Of a DNA stretch of 14,104 nt, positions 1 through 9,100 are shown piece by piece (the stretch's first letter is position 1; every line of letters begins with the position of its first letter). The notes under the pieces were generated by a model. The model worked only from the letters and a program-made list of their open reading frames with translations, had not been told where the DNA came from and searched no databases. The stretch comes from Bacteroidaceae bacterium. GTDB taxonomy: Bacteria > Bacteroidota > Bacteroidia > Bacteroidales > Bacteroidaceae. The translations under genes and the position numbers were made by a program. Location: assembly GCA_023227685.1 (NCBI GenBank), contig JALNVG010000049.1, forward strand, positions 1 to 14,104, read 5' to 3'.

Positions 1-1
1 A

Positions 2-1495
2 GAGCAAATGCAATTGTTTCTCTTGACATCCGATTATCTTCAAAGTTATTTTGATAAACCGGCATGGTTGGCATGTATGACCGGTGATTTCTTTACGCAA
101 TTCTATTATTGGGTTGGTGGTGGGGCTGTAGTGCTCACCTTTTCCATATTGATCTTGGGATATTTCGTACATCGTGCGTTTGTCCAGTGCGGATTTCGGC
201 GTGGGACTTATGCCATAGCCGTTGTGGTAATGACCGTTGAGGCGGTTCGGCATTTCGGATGGCTCTATACGCTTTCATCTACGTATGCTCTTATTGGTGG
301 AACGGGTATGTTTTTAATTTATTGCCGATTTAAAGATTTATCAAAGATAAGAAACTGGATAATGGCTCTTATCTTATCTCCTCTCACTTACTGGCTCTTT
401 GGCTATGGCTGCTGGGTTTTTGTGCTTTTATTGTTCGTCAGGGGTATAATGCAACGCCGCATAGTCATCCCCGGCATAGTATTGCTTATAACAATAGTCT
501 TTCCTCTCTGTTTGCGTGGCCTGTATTTACTCACCCGTAGTGAAATTTATACTTATCCGGGTCTCGGACAATTGCAAAAACCGGAATGGATTACTGAAAC
601 CCTATTTGGCTTAGATTGTGAAACCTATTTCAATCATCCCCGGCAGGTTATACGCATGGCGCGGCGGTCGGGATTGAAGCTTCCACAGGTCAGCTATTTT
701 TATAATTTGGCTCAGGCGGAGCAAGGTACACTGGCCGATAGTTTGCTTACTTTTTATCAACCGATATCAAAGGGTTTGTTTCTTGATATCAATTCCCGTT
801 CGTCATTATTTAATATATATTTCGGTAATGAAGTTTTTTATCGCCTTGGGGCTATGACCCTTACTGAGCATGCGGCTATTCTTGCTTCCGTGTTTTCTCC
901 GGGCAACCGTAATGTACGAATGGTGAAGCGTTTGGCAGAGGTAAATATGATAAATAATGATACGTTAGGTGCGATGAAGTATCTCCGACTGCTTGATTGT
1001 ACTTTGTTTTATAAAACTTGGGCAGCAAAAAGAATGTTTGCTACACATTCTCCTTCCGTTTCTACTTGGCTTGATGCCAAACGACGATATATAATGAAGT
1101 CCGATACGATACGGCGTGCAGATGCTTATCCCATGGTATTACGCGGGTTGCTTAATGCTAATCCTGAGAACCGGATGGCTTTAGATTATTTGCTTTGCGG
1201 TGATTTGCTGAACAAAGAATTAGTTGGTTTTATGAATGATTATCGACAGTATTGTATTAAACGGAAGATGATAGAAACACCTCAAATTTATCAAGAAGCT
1301 TTGCTCATTTGCTATTCATTAGGGCAATTGACTTTGGATGAATTAAAAAGGTGTGGTATTCGGTCTGATATTATACATGATCTTTCTGAATATACCGAAA
1401 TTTACAAAAAGAACAAGGGTGATGGTCATGTATTGCAACCATTGTTCGGACATACTTATTGGTTCTATTATCATTATGCCACTTACAAAATATGA
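2..1495 (+). CDS. DUF6057-like polytopic membrane protein, copy 1 (5' end truncated by window)
   Basis: This is a membrane protein of unknown function and the first member of a duplicated gene pair. The frame is open to the window edge (GAG CAA precede the ATG at 8). These residues align with the 'EQLQLFL' of the paralogue at 2989-4590, so about 34 N-terminal residues, including a first membrane helix, lie outside the window and the ATG at 8 is probably internal. Counting from that ATG, hydrophobic segments lie at roughly 36-54, 66-85, 90-106, 117-145 and 151-172. After them comes a soluble region to residue 495 with helical, TPR-like character ('VKRLAEVNMINNDTLGAMKYL', 'NPENRMALDYLL'). The motif 'DFFTQFYY' (27-34) is shared with the paralogue. 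Against that paralogue it lacks about 58 residues, including the last two membrane segments, and has about 55 extra C-terminal residues. Its TGA overlaps the next ATG (ATGA), suggesting coupled translation. The family name is recalled from general features, not searched. Confidence 0.85.
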   Translation, partial: EQMQLFLLTSDYLQSYFDKPAWLACMTGDFFTQFYYWVGGGAVVLTFSILILGYFVHRAFVQCGFRRGTYAIAVVVMTVEAVRHFGWLYTLSSTYALIGGTGMFLIYCRFKDLSKIRNWIMALILSPLTYWLFGYGCWVFVLLLFVRGIMQRRIVIPGIVLLITIVFPLCLRGLYLLTRSEIYTYPGLGQLQKPEWITETLFGLDCETYFNHPRQVIRMARRSGLKLPQVSYFYNLAQAEQGTLADSLLTFYQPISKGLFLDINSRSSLFNIYFGNEVFYRLGAMTLTEHAAILASVFSPGNRNVRMVKRLAEVNMINNDTLGAMKYLRLLDCTLFYKTWAAKRMFATHSPSVSTWLDAKRRYIMKSDTIRRADAYPMVLRGLLNANPENRMALDYLLCGDLLNKELVGFMNDYRQYCIKRKMIETPQIYQEALLICYSLGQLTLDELKRCGIRSDIIHDLSEYTEIYKKNKGDGHVLQPLFGHTYWFYYHYATYKI

Positions 1496-2976
1496 AAAAG
1501 AAAGATTTATATATCATCCCCGTGTTGATGTTACTTTTATCTTGTACGCCAAGTCCACGTAATGTAATCTTAAAGGATATGCTTCCGCTTATTTATCCCG
1601 ATTACACAGATGTAGCTATACCTTATAATGTTGCTCCGATGAATTTTTTATTGAGGAACGGAGCCGATGCTTTGGAAGTGGTTATCCGTCATCATTGCGA
1701 AGGAAGTATAGAGAGTGGTAGTGAGCAGGATAGTCTTGTAATCCGATCCCGAGGCAATAAAGCTTGTTTTCCGTTATCGGATTGGAAATCTTTTTTAAAA
1801 AGAGAAAAAGGATCCATTGTCAATGTGCAGGTTACTGCGCGTGTTGATGGAATGTGGATACGATATCGAGCTTTTCATTGGACAATCGTATCCGATGCCA
1901 TTGATCCTTATTTAAGTTATCGTCTTATTGAACCTGGTTACGAGGTGTGGAACAATATTCAATTAGTGCAGCGCAATATCGAGACATTTGATGAAAGTGT
2001 CATATCCGATTATCACTTAGTGAATAATGCTTGTATGAATTGTCATATTTACGGAAATCAGAATCCTCGGTTGTCATTGATGCATATACGTGGCAAAGGT
2101 GGTGGAACGTTGCTCAACCGTAACGGGCAATTGCGCAAACTTTCTATCAAAAACAAGTTGACCATTTCGGCCGGTGTATATGCCGCTTTTCATCCACAAG
2201 GACGCTATGGCGTTTTTTCTACCAATCAGATTATTCCCGAATTTCATGCAACGGGCAGTAAGCGACTGGAAGTATATGATGCGAAATCAGATGTGATCGT
2301 TGCCGATTTTGATAAAGATCGTATTCTCATATCCCCGTTGCTTTCGGATTCAACAGCTCTTGAGACTTTTCCCGTATTTTCGGCTCAAGGGAAATGGATC
2401 TATTTTTGTACGGTTAAGGCTTTGAAATTGCCTGAAAATCTGAAACAACTTAAATACAGCTTATGTCGCATAGCCTTTGATGCTTCAACAGGCCAATTCG
2501 GTACAAAGGTCGATACCTTATATAATGCAAGAATTAAAGGGAAATCCGTTTGTGAACCTAAGACTTCTCCTGATGGCCGATGGATACTTTATACAGTTGC
2601 CGATTATGGTACATTTCCCATTTGGCATCGTGAAAGTGATTTGCAATTAATGGATTTGAAAACATCGGCTATCGATTCTTTGCCTCTGGTTAATTCTTCA
2701 TTATCCGATACTTATCATTCATGGTCGTCCAATAGTCGTTGGTTCGTTTTTGCCAGTAAACGTGATGATGGTATCTATGGCAAACCTTATTTTTGCTATA
2801 TCGACAAAGAGGGGAAAACCTATAAACCTTTTGTTCTTCCACAGAAGGATCCTTCTTCTTATGACCAGACATTGAAATCATTTAATATACCTGAATTGGC
2901 AACGGGTATGTTGCCTTTTACTGCGACGGATGTGGAACGTTGGTTTCATGATACGCCGATAGAAAATTTCAAATAA
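1492..2976 (+). CDS. CXXCH heme-motif, TolB/PD40-like beta-propeller lipoprotein, copy 1
   Basis: Predicted envelope lipoprotein of 494 residues. I chose the ATG at 1492, inside the ATGA overlap with the preceding gene, over the in-frame ATG at 1459. It gives a clean signal: lysines at 2-4, a hydrophobic core, then lipobox L-L-S-C with the lipidated Cys at 18. No acidic cluster follows that Cys, so surface export is not indicated. Residues about 30-175 form an N-terminal domain with 'IYPDY' and 'YRLIEPGYEV'. A c-type heme motif C181-M-N-C184-H185 follows, then 'HIRG' with His198, a possible distal ligand. From about 225 to 465 there are PD40/TolB-like propeller strands: 'FHPQGRYGVFST', 'ETFPVFSAQGKWIYFC', 'PKTSPDGRWILYT', 'WSSNSRWFVFASKRDDG'. 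Cys306 and Cys324 are also conserved in copy 2 (4630-6108). A covalently bound heme and a propeller in one lipoprotein suggest redox or sensing at the membrane surface. That is inference; the substrate and partner are unknown. Confidence 0.88.
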   Translation: MKKKDLYIIPVLMLLLSCTPSPRNVILKDMLPLIYPDYTDVAIPYNVAPMNFLLRNGADALEVVIRHHCEGSIESGSEQDSLVIRSRGNKACFPLSDWKSFLKREKGSIVNVQVTARVDGMWIRYRAFHWTIVSDAIDPYLSYRLIEPGYEVWNNIQLVQRNIETFDESVISDYHLVNNACMNCHIYGNQNPRLSLMHIRGKGGGTLLNRNGQLRKLSIKNKLTISAGVYAAFHPQGRYGVFSTNQIIPEFHATGSKRLEVYDAKSDVIVADFDKDRILISPLLSDSTALETFPVFSAQGKWIYFCTVKALKLPENLKQLKYSLCRIAFDASTGQFGTKVDTLYNARIKGKSVCEPKTSPDGRWILYTVADYGTFPIWHRESDLQLMDLKTSAIDSLPLVNSSLSDTYHSWSSNSRWFVFASKRDDGIYGKPYFCYIDKEGKTYKPFVLPQKDPSSYDQTLKSFNIPELATGMLPFTATDVERWFHDTPIENFK

Positions 2977-2988
2977 AACCCTTTAACT

Positions 2989-4590
2989 ATGAAAAAGTAC
3001 ACCAGTCATCTCTATACGTTGATCTTTGGCATTCTGGTTTTTGTATTTTTTACGTTCTTCTATTACTCTCATCTTTATTACCAGGAACAGTTGCAGTTAT
3101 TCTTATATATAGACAGTTATTTCTTTGATATGGTGTGCCGTCCAGGTGGAATGTCCGGTTATATCGGTGCTTTTTTTACACAGTTCTATTATTTCCCTTG
3201 GATTGGTGCGTTGATCATTGCCCTTCTTTTGATGTTGTTACAAGAGTTGGTACTTTTTTTGTCGAATAGCTTTCGTCGGCAACCGCAGTGGATGTTGCTT
3301 TCATTTATTCCTTCGGTGATGTATTGGTCGTTTTTATGTGATGAAAATGCGATGCTTGCCGGATTGGTCGCCTTGAATCTTACGTTGATAGCAGTGTGTA
3401 TTTATCTCATTCCGGATAAACTTTGGAAGCGAACATTCACGTTATTGATCGGTTCGGTTATCTTATATTATTGGGTTGGTGGTGTTTATGTATTGTTCAT
3501 TATCTTTGGTGTGTTGTTTGAGATTTTCCGTTTCAAAGATTCTCGAAAACGGGGGGCTATCGTAGCGCAAATAGGGGGCCTTTTGATTATTATTATATTG
3601 CCGCTCGTTACGTCTACTTTTTATCAGGATACTTTGCCGCGGCTTTATTGGGGAATGAATTATTATCGTTTTCCTAATACCGATTTTTATTCTTTTATGT
3701 ATATGTGGGTACCGATAATCCTTGTTCCGCTTGTTTTTGCTGCATTGCCTTCTCAAAAAACAGATAAGCACAGGTCTGTTTTGTTTTTTTGTCAATTATT
3801 TGGCATACTCTTTTTGGCGTGGTTTGTGCTGGGGCAGAATATGAATTTCCAGAAAGAAGAAATTATGAATTATGATTTTTTAGTTCGGGGCAAGAATTGG
3901 CCGGCGATCATCAAAAAAGCGGAGAAAAAGATACCAAAGGCACCGATGTCTGTGGCCGATTTGAATTTGGCTTTATGTCAGGAAGGACAAATGGCCGATC
4001 GTATGTTTTCTTTCTTTCAGAATGGTCCGGAAGGATTGTTGCCTACTTTTCAACGAGACTTCACACTTCCTCTTGTAACCAATGAAATTTATTATTATTT
4101 GGGATTTATCAATACCTCGCAGCGCTTTGCTTTCGAAGCTATGGAAGCTATCCCGAATTACGAAAAGAGCGGGCGTGTTGTTAAGAGACTTGCCGAAACA
4201 AATTTGATTAATGGCGAATACAAAGTTGCCGAAAAGTATTTAAAGATTTTGCAAAAGACTTTATTTTATCGTAAGTTCGCTAATCGTACCATGAAGTTAT
4301 TGGGTAATGAAGAGGCTATTGATAAGCATCCTGAATACGGATGGCTTCGCAAGTGTCGCCCCGAGAAAGATTTCCTTTTCAGTCCGGCCGAAAAGGATAT
4401 GATGCTGGGTACCCTATTTGTTCACAACAAGCAAAACAGGATGGCTTTTGAGTATTTAATGGCTTATTATTTGCTTACCGATAATTTGAAAGCCTTCTCA
4501 AAATGTTTAAAGTTGGGAGAGAGTATTGGTTATAAGCGCATGCCAACCAGTTATAGGCAGGCTCTGATGTATTTAGATAGTCATCAGTAG
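2989..4590 (+). CDS. DUF6057-like polytopic membrane protein, copy 2
   Basis: Complete 533-residue paralogue of the gene at 2-1495, of unknown function. Approximate membrane segments: 8-29, 66-91, 101-117, 121-141, 148-178 (possibly two), 191-209, 237-253 and 263-282. The region from about 285 to 533 is soluble and alpha-helical, with repeat-like stretches ('YKVAEKYLKILQKTLFYRKF', 'NRMAFEYLMAYYLL') resembling TPR or other solenoid helices. The first extracytoplasmic loop carries the shared motif 'FFTQFYYF' (62-69). The start follows the previous stop by 12 bases and opens with M-K-K, a common membrane-protein N-terminus in this phylum. It sits between the two heme-propeller lipoproteins, so one membrane protein precedes each lipoprotein and a physical complex is plausible. 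A multi-spanning enzyme or transporter with a helical docking domain is possible; I see no catalytic signature that decides it. Confidence 0.9.
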   Translation: MKKYTSHLYTLIFGILVFVFFTFFYYSHLYYQEQLQLFLYIDSYFFDMVCRPGGMSGYIGAFFTQFYYFPWIGALIIALLLMLLQELVLFLSNSFRRQPQWMLLSFIPSVMYWSFLCDENAMLAGLVALNLTLIAVCIYLIPDKLWKRTFTLLIGSVILYYWVGGVYVLFIIFGVLFEIFRFKDSRKRGAIVAQIGGLLIIIILPLVTSTFYQDTLPRLYWGMNYYRFPNTDFYSFMYMWVPIILVPLVFAALPSQKTDKHRSVLFFCQLFGILFLAWFVLGQNMNFQKEEIMNYDFLVRGKNWPAIIKKAEKKIPKAPMSVADLNLALCQEGQMADRMFSFFQNGPEGLLPTFQRDFTLPLVTNEIYYYLGFINTSQRFAFEAMEAIPNYEKSGRVVKRLAETNLINGEYKVAEKYLKILQKTLFYRKFANRTMKLLGNEEAIDKHPEYGWLRKCRPEKDFLFSPAEKDMMLGTLFVHNKQNRMAFEYLMAYYLLTDNLKAFSKCLKLGESIGYKRMPTSYRQALMYLDSHQ

Positions 4591-4629
4591 TCACCGAATG
4601 TTCTTTTGTATATAATGCTAAGATAATAA

Positions 4630-6108
4630 ATGACAATGAAATATAGTTGGTTTATTTTATCAATGTACCTTTGCCTGGTTGTTTCGTGCAATCGCCCGGT
4701 TACCAATCCTGTCTATGTGGCACGGTATCCTTCAATTTATCCTGATTATGTAGGTGTAACTATTCCTTGCCGTATAGCTCCACTCAACTTTATCTCTACC
4801 GATACGGTTGATTTGATTGATGTGGTATTACAAGGAAAAGATAGCCGCATTCATATACAAGAAGACCAAGTTGTTGATATTCCTATAAAGAAGTGGAAGA
4901 AAATGCTTGCTAATACGGCAGGCGACAGTATTATGGTCACCGTATGTATTCGTAAGGGGAAGGGTTGGAGGCATTATCTACCTTTCCCTATTTATGTAAG
5001 CAGAGATACCCTTGATTACGGATTGGTTTATCGGCTCATAGCTCCGGGATATGAAGTATATAGTAAGATGGGTATTTATCAGCGTGAATTGGATAATTTT
5101 GACCAAACGCCTATTATGGAGAATACTCTAGTCAGGACCAGTTGTCTTAACTGTCATGCTTTTCGTCACAATAATCCGGATTGCCTGAGTTTCCACGTTC
5201 GTGGTGCTCACGGTGCTACCGTAATTCAGCAACATGGCGAAGGTAGTGAACGGTTCATGAATACAAAAGTGGATAGTACGCTTTCATCTTGCGTTTATCC
5301 TTATTGGCATCCCGGTGGCCGTTATATTGCTTATTCGAACAATTTGACCAATCAGGCATTTCATTCAGCTCGCAATGAGCGGATCGAAGTTGTCGACAAA
5401 GCTTCCGACGTAGTTGTTTATGATACGAAAAAAAATAAATTATTGCTTTGTCCCCGTTTGATGACAGATGCCTTTGAAACCTTTCCGGCCTTCTCGGCCG
5501 ACGGTAAAAAGCTGTATTTCTGTTCTGCAGAGAAGAAAGATATTCCTGCCCAATATAAAGAGATCAAATATAGTCTTTGCAGCATCGATTTTGATGCGCA
5601 AAATGGAACATTCGGTGATAAAGTCGATACGCTGATTTCTACTCGCGACATTGGTGGAAAGAGTATTTCCTTTGATCGTCCTTCATTTGATGGTAAATAT
5701 ATCATGTTTACCCTGTCCGATTATGGTAATTTTTCTATATGGCATCGTGAGGCCGATCTTTATATCCTTGATTTGAGAACCGGCAAGTATCGTCCGCTTA
5801 CCGAAGTGAACAGTAAAGAAACGGAGAGCTTTCACGATTGGAGCAGTAATTCGCATTGGTTTGTGTTCAGTAGTCGCCGGGACGATGGGCTGTATACACG
5901 CTTGTATATTTCTTCAATAGATAAGGACGGAAAAGCCACCAAACCGTTTATGCTTCCGCAAAAGGATCCTATAAGTAACGAGTATTCTTTCTTTTCTTAT
6001 AATGTGCCCGAATTTGTTATTGCTCCCGTGCATGTGAGCACACGAAATTTAAATATAGGGCTGATGAGTAAGGAAAGGGAGCAGTTTGGTATGAAGAAAG
6101 TTGAATAA
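4630..6108 (+). CDS. CXXCH heme-motif, TolB/PD40-like beta-propeller lipoprotein, copy 2
   Basis: Paralogue of the lipoprotein at 1492-2976, 492 residues. The signal ends in a lipobox V-V-S-C with Cys20. An ATG two codons later (4636, M-K-Y-S) is an equally good start. The heme motif is C172-L-N-C175-H176, followed by 'NNP' and 'FHVRG' with His189, in the same arrangement as copy 1. Propeller-type strands: 'YWHPGGRYIAYS' (225-236), 'ETFPAFSADGKKLYFC' (283-298), 'PSFDGKYIMFT' (351-361), 'WHREADLYILDL' (371-382) and 'WSSNSHWFVFSSRRDDG' (404-420). Cys298 and Cys317 match the second conserved cysteine pair of copy 1. The gene lies 39 bases after membrane copy 2 and appears to end the operon, since a separate promoter follows. 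Conservation of the heme motif across two clearly diverged copies argues against chance. Heme attachment would need a cytochrome c maturation system elsewhere in the genome. Function unknown. Confidence 0.88.
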   Translation: MTMKYSWFILSMYLCLVVSCNRPVTNPVYVARYPSIYPDYVGVTIPCRIAPLNFISTDTVDLIDVVLQGKDSRIHIQEDQVVDIPIKKWKKMLANTAGDSIMVTVCIRKGKGWRHYLPFPIYVSRDTLDYGLVYRLIAPGYEVYSKMGIYQRELDNFDQTPIMENTLVRTSCLNCHAFRHNNPDCLSFHVRGAHGATVIQQHGEGSERFMNTKVDSTLSSCVYPYWHPGGRYIAYSNNLTNQAFHSARNERIEVVDKASDVVVYDTKKNKLLLCPRLMTDAFETFPAFSADGKKLYFCSAEKKDIPAQYKEIKYSLCSIDFDAQNGTFGDKVDTLISTRDIGGKSISFDRPSFDGKYIMFTLSDYGNFSIWHREADLYILDLRTGKYRPLTEVNSKETESFHDWSSNSHWFVFSSRRDDGLYTRLYISSIDKDGKATKPFMLPQKDPISNEYSFFSYNVPEFVIAPVHVSTRNLNIGLMSKEREQFGMKKVE

Positions 6109-6112
6109 AAAA

Positions 6113-6144
6113 TTTTCGTATTTCATTTTTTATATTTAACTTTG
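6113..6144 (+). promoter_or_regulatory. Bacteroides-type promoter for the activase-TetR operon
   Basis: A perfect match to the Bacteroides -7 consensus TAnnTTTG is present as TAACTTTG at 6137-6144. A weaker -33 candidate, TTTT, lies at 6113-6116, 20 bases upstream, within the usual spacing of about 19-21. The predicted transcript start is near 6150, giving a leader of about 30 bases before the ATG at 6183. No good Shine-Dalgarno sequence is seen, which is normal in this phylum. The -33 box is a poor match, consistent with a regulated promoter. Confidence 0.6.
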
Positions 6145-6176
6145 CGGCTGACAGTATTGTCTAACAAGAAAGTTAG
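6137..6176. promoter_or_regulatory. Candidate operator: nested inverted repeats over the -7 box and transcript start
   Basis: TAACTTT (6137-6143) is the exact reverse complement of AAAGTTA (6169-6175). Inside this pair, and sharing nearly the same centre (6155.5 against 6156), is GACA-gtat-TGTC (6150-6161). A third small repeat, CTAAC-aagaaa-GTTAG, spans 6161-6176. The outer left arm covers the -7 element, so a dimeric repressor bound here would block transcription. The TetR-family gene at the end of this operon is the obvious candidate binder, by inference from the usual autoregulation of TetR proteins. Short arms mean chance remains possible. Confidence 0.4.
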
Positions 6177-6182
6177 TTCGCT

Positions 6183-9100
6183 ATGGGGATATATAAAATA
6201 GGCTTGGACGTTGGTTCCACCACAGTCAAAATCGTTGTTTTAGACGCGAAAGGAGAAATTGTCTTTTGTAACTATCGGAGGCATCTGGCCAAGATGCAAG
6301 AGACAATAAACTCTTTTTTTGATGAGCTATACAAAAAAATAGGTAATCAGGAGATTTCATTAAACATTACCGGTTCCGTGGGCATGGGTATTACTGAAAA
6401 GTGCTCTTTGCCGTTCATTCAAGAAGTTGTGGCAACAACGGAATATGCAAAGAGGTTAGCTCAGGGCGTATCAACGATCGTCGATATTGGTGGTGAGGAT
6501 GCTAAGGTCGTTTTTTTGAATAAGGGTATAGTTACCAACCTGCGTATGAATGGCAATTGTGCCGGAGGAACCGGTGCTTTCATTGATCAAATGGCCATCT
6601 TATTGAATGTATCCATAACTCAGCTCAATGAATTAGCATTGAATAGTACACATGTTTATTCTATAGCTTCGAGATGTGGCGTATTTTCTAAAACCGATAT
6701 ACAAAATCTGATGGCGAAGAATGTTAGTAAAGAAGACATTGCCGCTTCCATCTTCCATGCCGTAGCTGTGCAAACCATAGCAACTCTTTCTCATGGATGC
6801 GACGTTAATCCGCCGATTCTTTTCTGTGGCGGTCCGCTCACTTTCATACCCGCTTTAAGAAAAGCATTCATCGATTATCTCGGTTTGCAGTCGGAAGATA
6901 TAATCCTGCCGGAAAAAAGTAACATGATTCCGGCTTGGGGGGCAGCATTATCGTGCGACGAATCAAAGGTTTATACCGTAGAAGGGATTATAAAAATCTT
7001 TAACGAACAACTCAGACTGTCCGGTGATTTGCACAATCGGCTCGCTCCTATTTTTAAGAACGCAGATGATTATGAACAATGGAAAGTTGAGAAGGCAAGA
7101 AATGTCATTGTTTGCAAAGAACTTCCGTCCGGAATTCAGGATGTTACGCTCGGTATTGATTCCGGGTCAACTACCACAAAGATTGTAGCTATTGATAAAG
7201 ACAACAATATCTTATTCTCTTATTATCACCCTAACGATGGTAATCCGATTGCTGCCGTAAAAACAGGATTGGAATTATTACAGGACGCTTGTAAGAAAAG
7301 CGGTACCGATCTGAGAATTAAAGGCAGTTGTTCCACCGGTTACGGCGAAGATTTGATAAAGGCTGCTTTTCATTTAAATTCAGGTATCATCGAAACAATA
7401 GCTCATTATTTGGCCGCACAAAAGATCAATAAAGAGGTGACCTTTATTCTCGATATCGGCGGTCAGGATATGAAAGCCATTTATGTGAATAATGGCGTAC
7501 TTTCAAGGATGGAAATAAATGAAGCTTGTTCGTCAGGTTGCGGTTCGTTTATTGAAACTTTTGCCAAATCACTGAATTATCCTGTTCGTGATTTCGCTCA
7601 ACTGGCTTGTCTTTCGCAGTCGCCATACGACCTCGGCACAAGGTGCACGGTTTTTATGAATTCAAAGGTAAAGCAAGCGTTGCGTGAGGGAGCATCAGTC
7701 AGTGATATTGCTGCGGGACTATCTTATTCGGTAATTAAAAATTGTTTGTTTAAAGTATTAAAGTTAAAGGATACCGAAGAGCTGGGCGATCATATTGTTG
7801 TTCAAGGCGGAACAATGCGTAATGATTCGATAGTCAGGGCCCTTGAACAATTGATAGGAAAGACTGTTTACCGAAACGATCGTCCCGAATTGATGGGAGC
7901 TTACGGGTGTGCCTTATATGCCAAGACGGTAGAAGAAAAGCAAGAGATCACACTAGATACGATCTTGCAGTCAAGTACTTATACCACCAGACAAATTCAG
8001 TGTCACGGTTGTGAGAATCAATGTCTGGTATTCAAGTACAAGTTTATTAATGGAAACTTTTATTATTCGGGTAACAAATGTGAGAATAATTTCTCGAATA
8101 AAGGCAACTATCTAAAGAAGGGCATTAATTTATATAATAAGAAAAATGAACTGCTCTTTGACCGCCCACAGCAGGCTGAGAATAATAAAGCCTTAACTAT
8201 CGGCATCCCACGTTGCTTAAATATGTTTGAGAATTATCCTTTTTGGCAAAGCCTGTTCCTTCATTGCAATTTGTCGGTTTGCTTGTCGGATGTTTCCACC
8301 TTTTTTTCTTATGAACGAAATGTGAAATCAGTGATGTCCGATAATATTTGCTTCCCGGCAAAGTTAGTACATAGTCACATTGCCAATTTGGTGGAGAAGA
8401 AAGTTGACCGGATTTTCTTTCCTTATGTCTTATATGAAAAGCGTGATACGGCAAAGACCGACAATACTTACAATTGTCCTATTGTGTCAGGCTACTCAGA
8501 GGTAATCAGGAGTTCCATGAAATTATCCGTCCCTTTGGATGCGCCGGCCATAACATTCAAGGATAAGAAACTCCTATACAAACAATGTTATATATATTTA
8601 AGGGGTCTCGGTGTAAAAAGGCATCTGATAAAACCGGCTTTCAGAGCTGCTATAAGCGATCAGGAACTTTTTATCAGTACCCTTAAGCGTTTGAATGAGC
8701 AATTGTATGATCAGAATCGAAAGAAAAAGAAATTGACTGTTTTGTTGGCCGGACGTCCTTATCATACCGATCCGCTCGTACAACATAAATTATCAGACAT
8801 GATAGCAAGTATGGGGGTTGATGTGCTCACCGATGATATTGTCAGAGATATGGATATCACATTAGAAGATACGCATTTTGTCACACAATGGGCGTATGCC
8901 GATAGGATATTGAAAGCGGCCAAGTGGGTGGCAGCTCAAGATAACTCTGTACAATTTATTGAGATGACTTCGTTCGGTTGCGGTCCCGATGCGTTTCTTG
9001 TAGATGAAATAAAAAAAGTATTGCAACGCTCCGGCAAAACGCTGACCTTGCTCAAGATTGATGATATTAACAATATAGGCTCCATCAAGTTGCGTGTACG

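Noticed and set aside
8..10. ATG at 8 as the true start of the first membrane gene
   Set aside because: The frame is open upstream and the preceding codons (Glu-Gln) match the paralogue's 'EQLQLFL', so the gene begins before the window.
1459..1491. Earlier in-frame ATG for lipoprotein copy 1
   Set aside because: It would add 11 residues, including polar ones, before a well-formed lipoprotein signal; the ATG at 1492 sits in an ATGA overlap with the previous gene.
6101..6136. A/T-rich stretch after lipoprotein copy 2 as a terminator
   Set aside because: AAAAAATTTT can pair only weakly and has no GC stem; the stretch is better explained as part of the downstream promoter.
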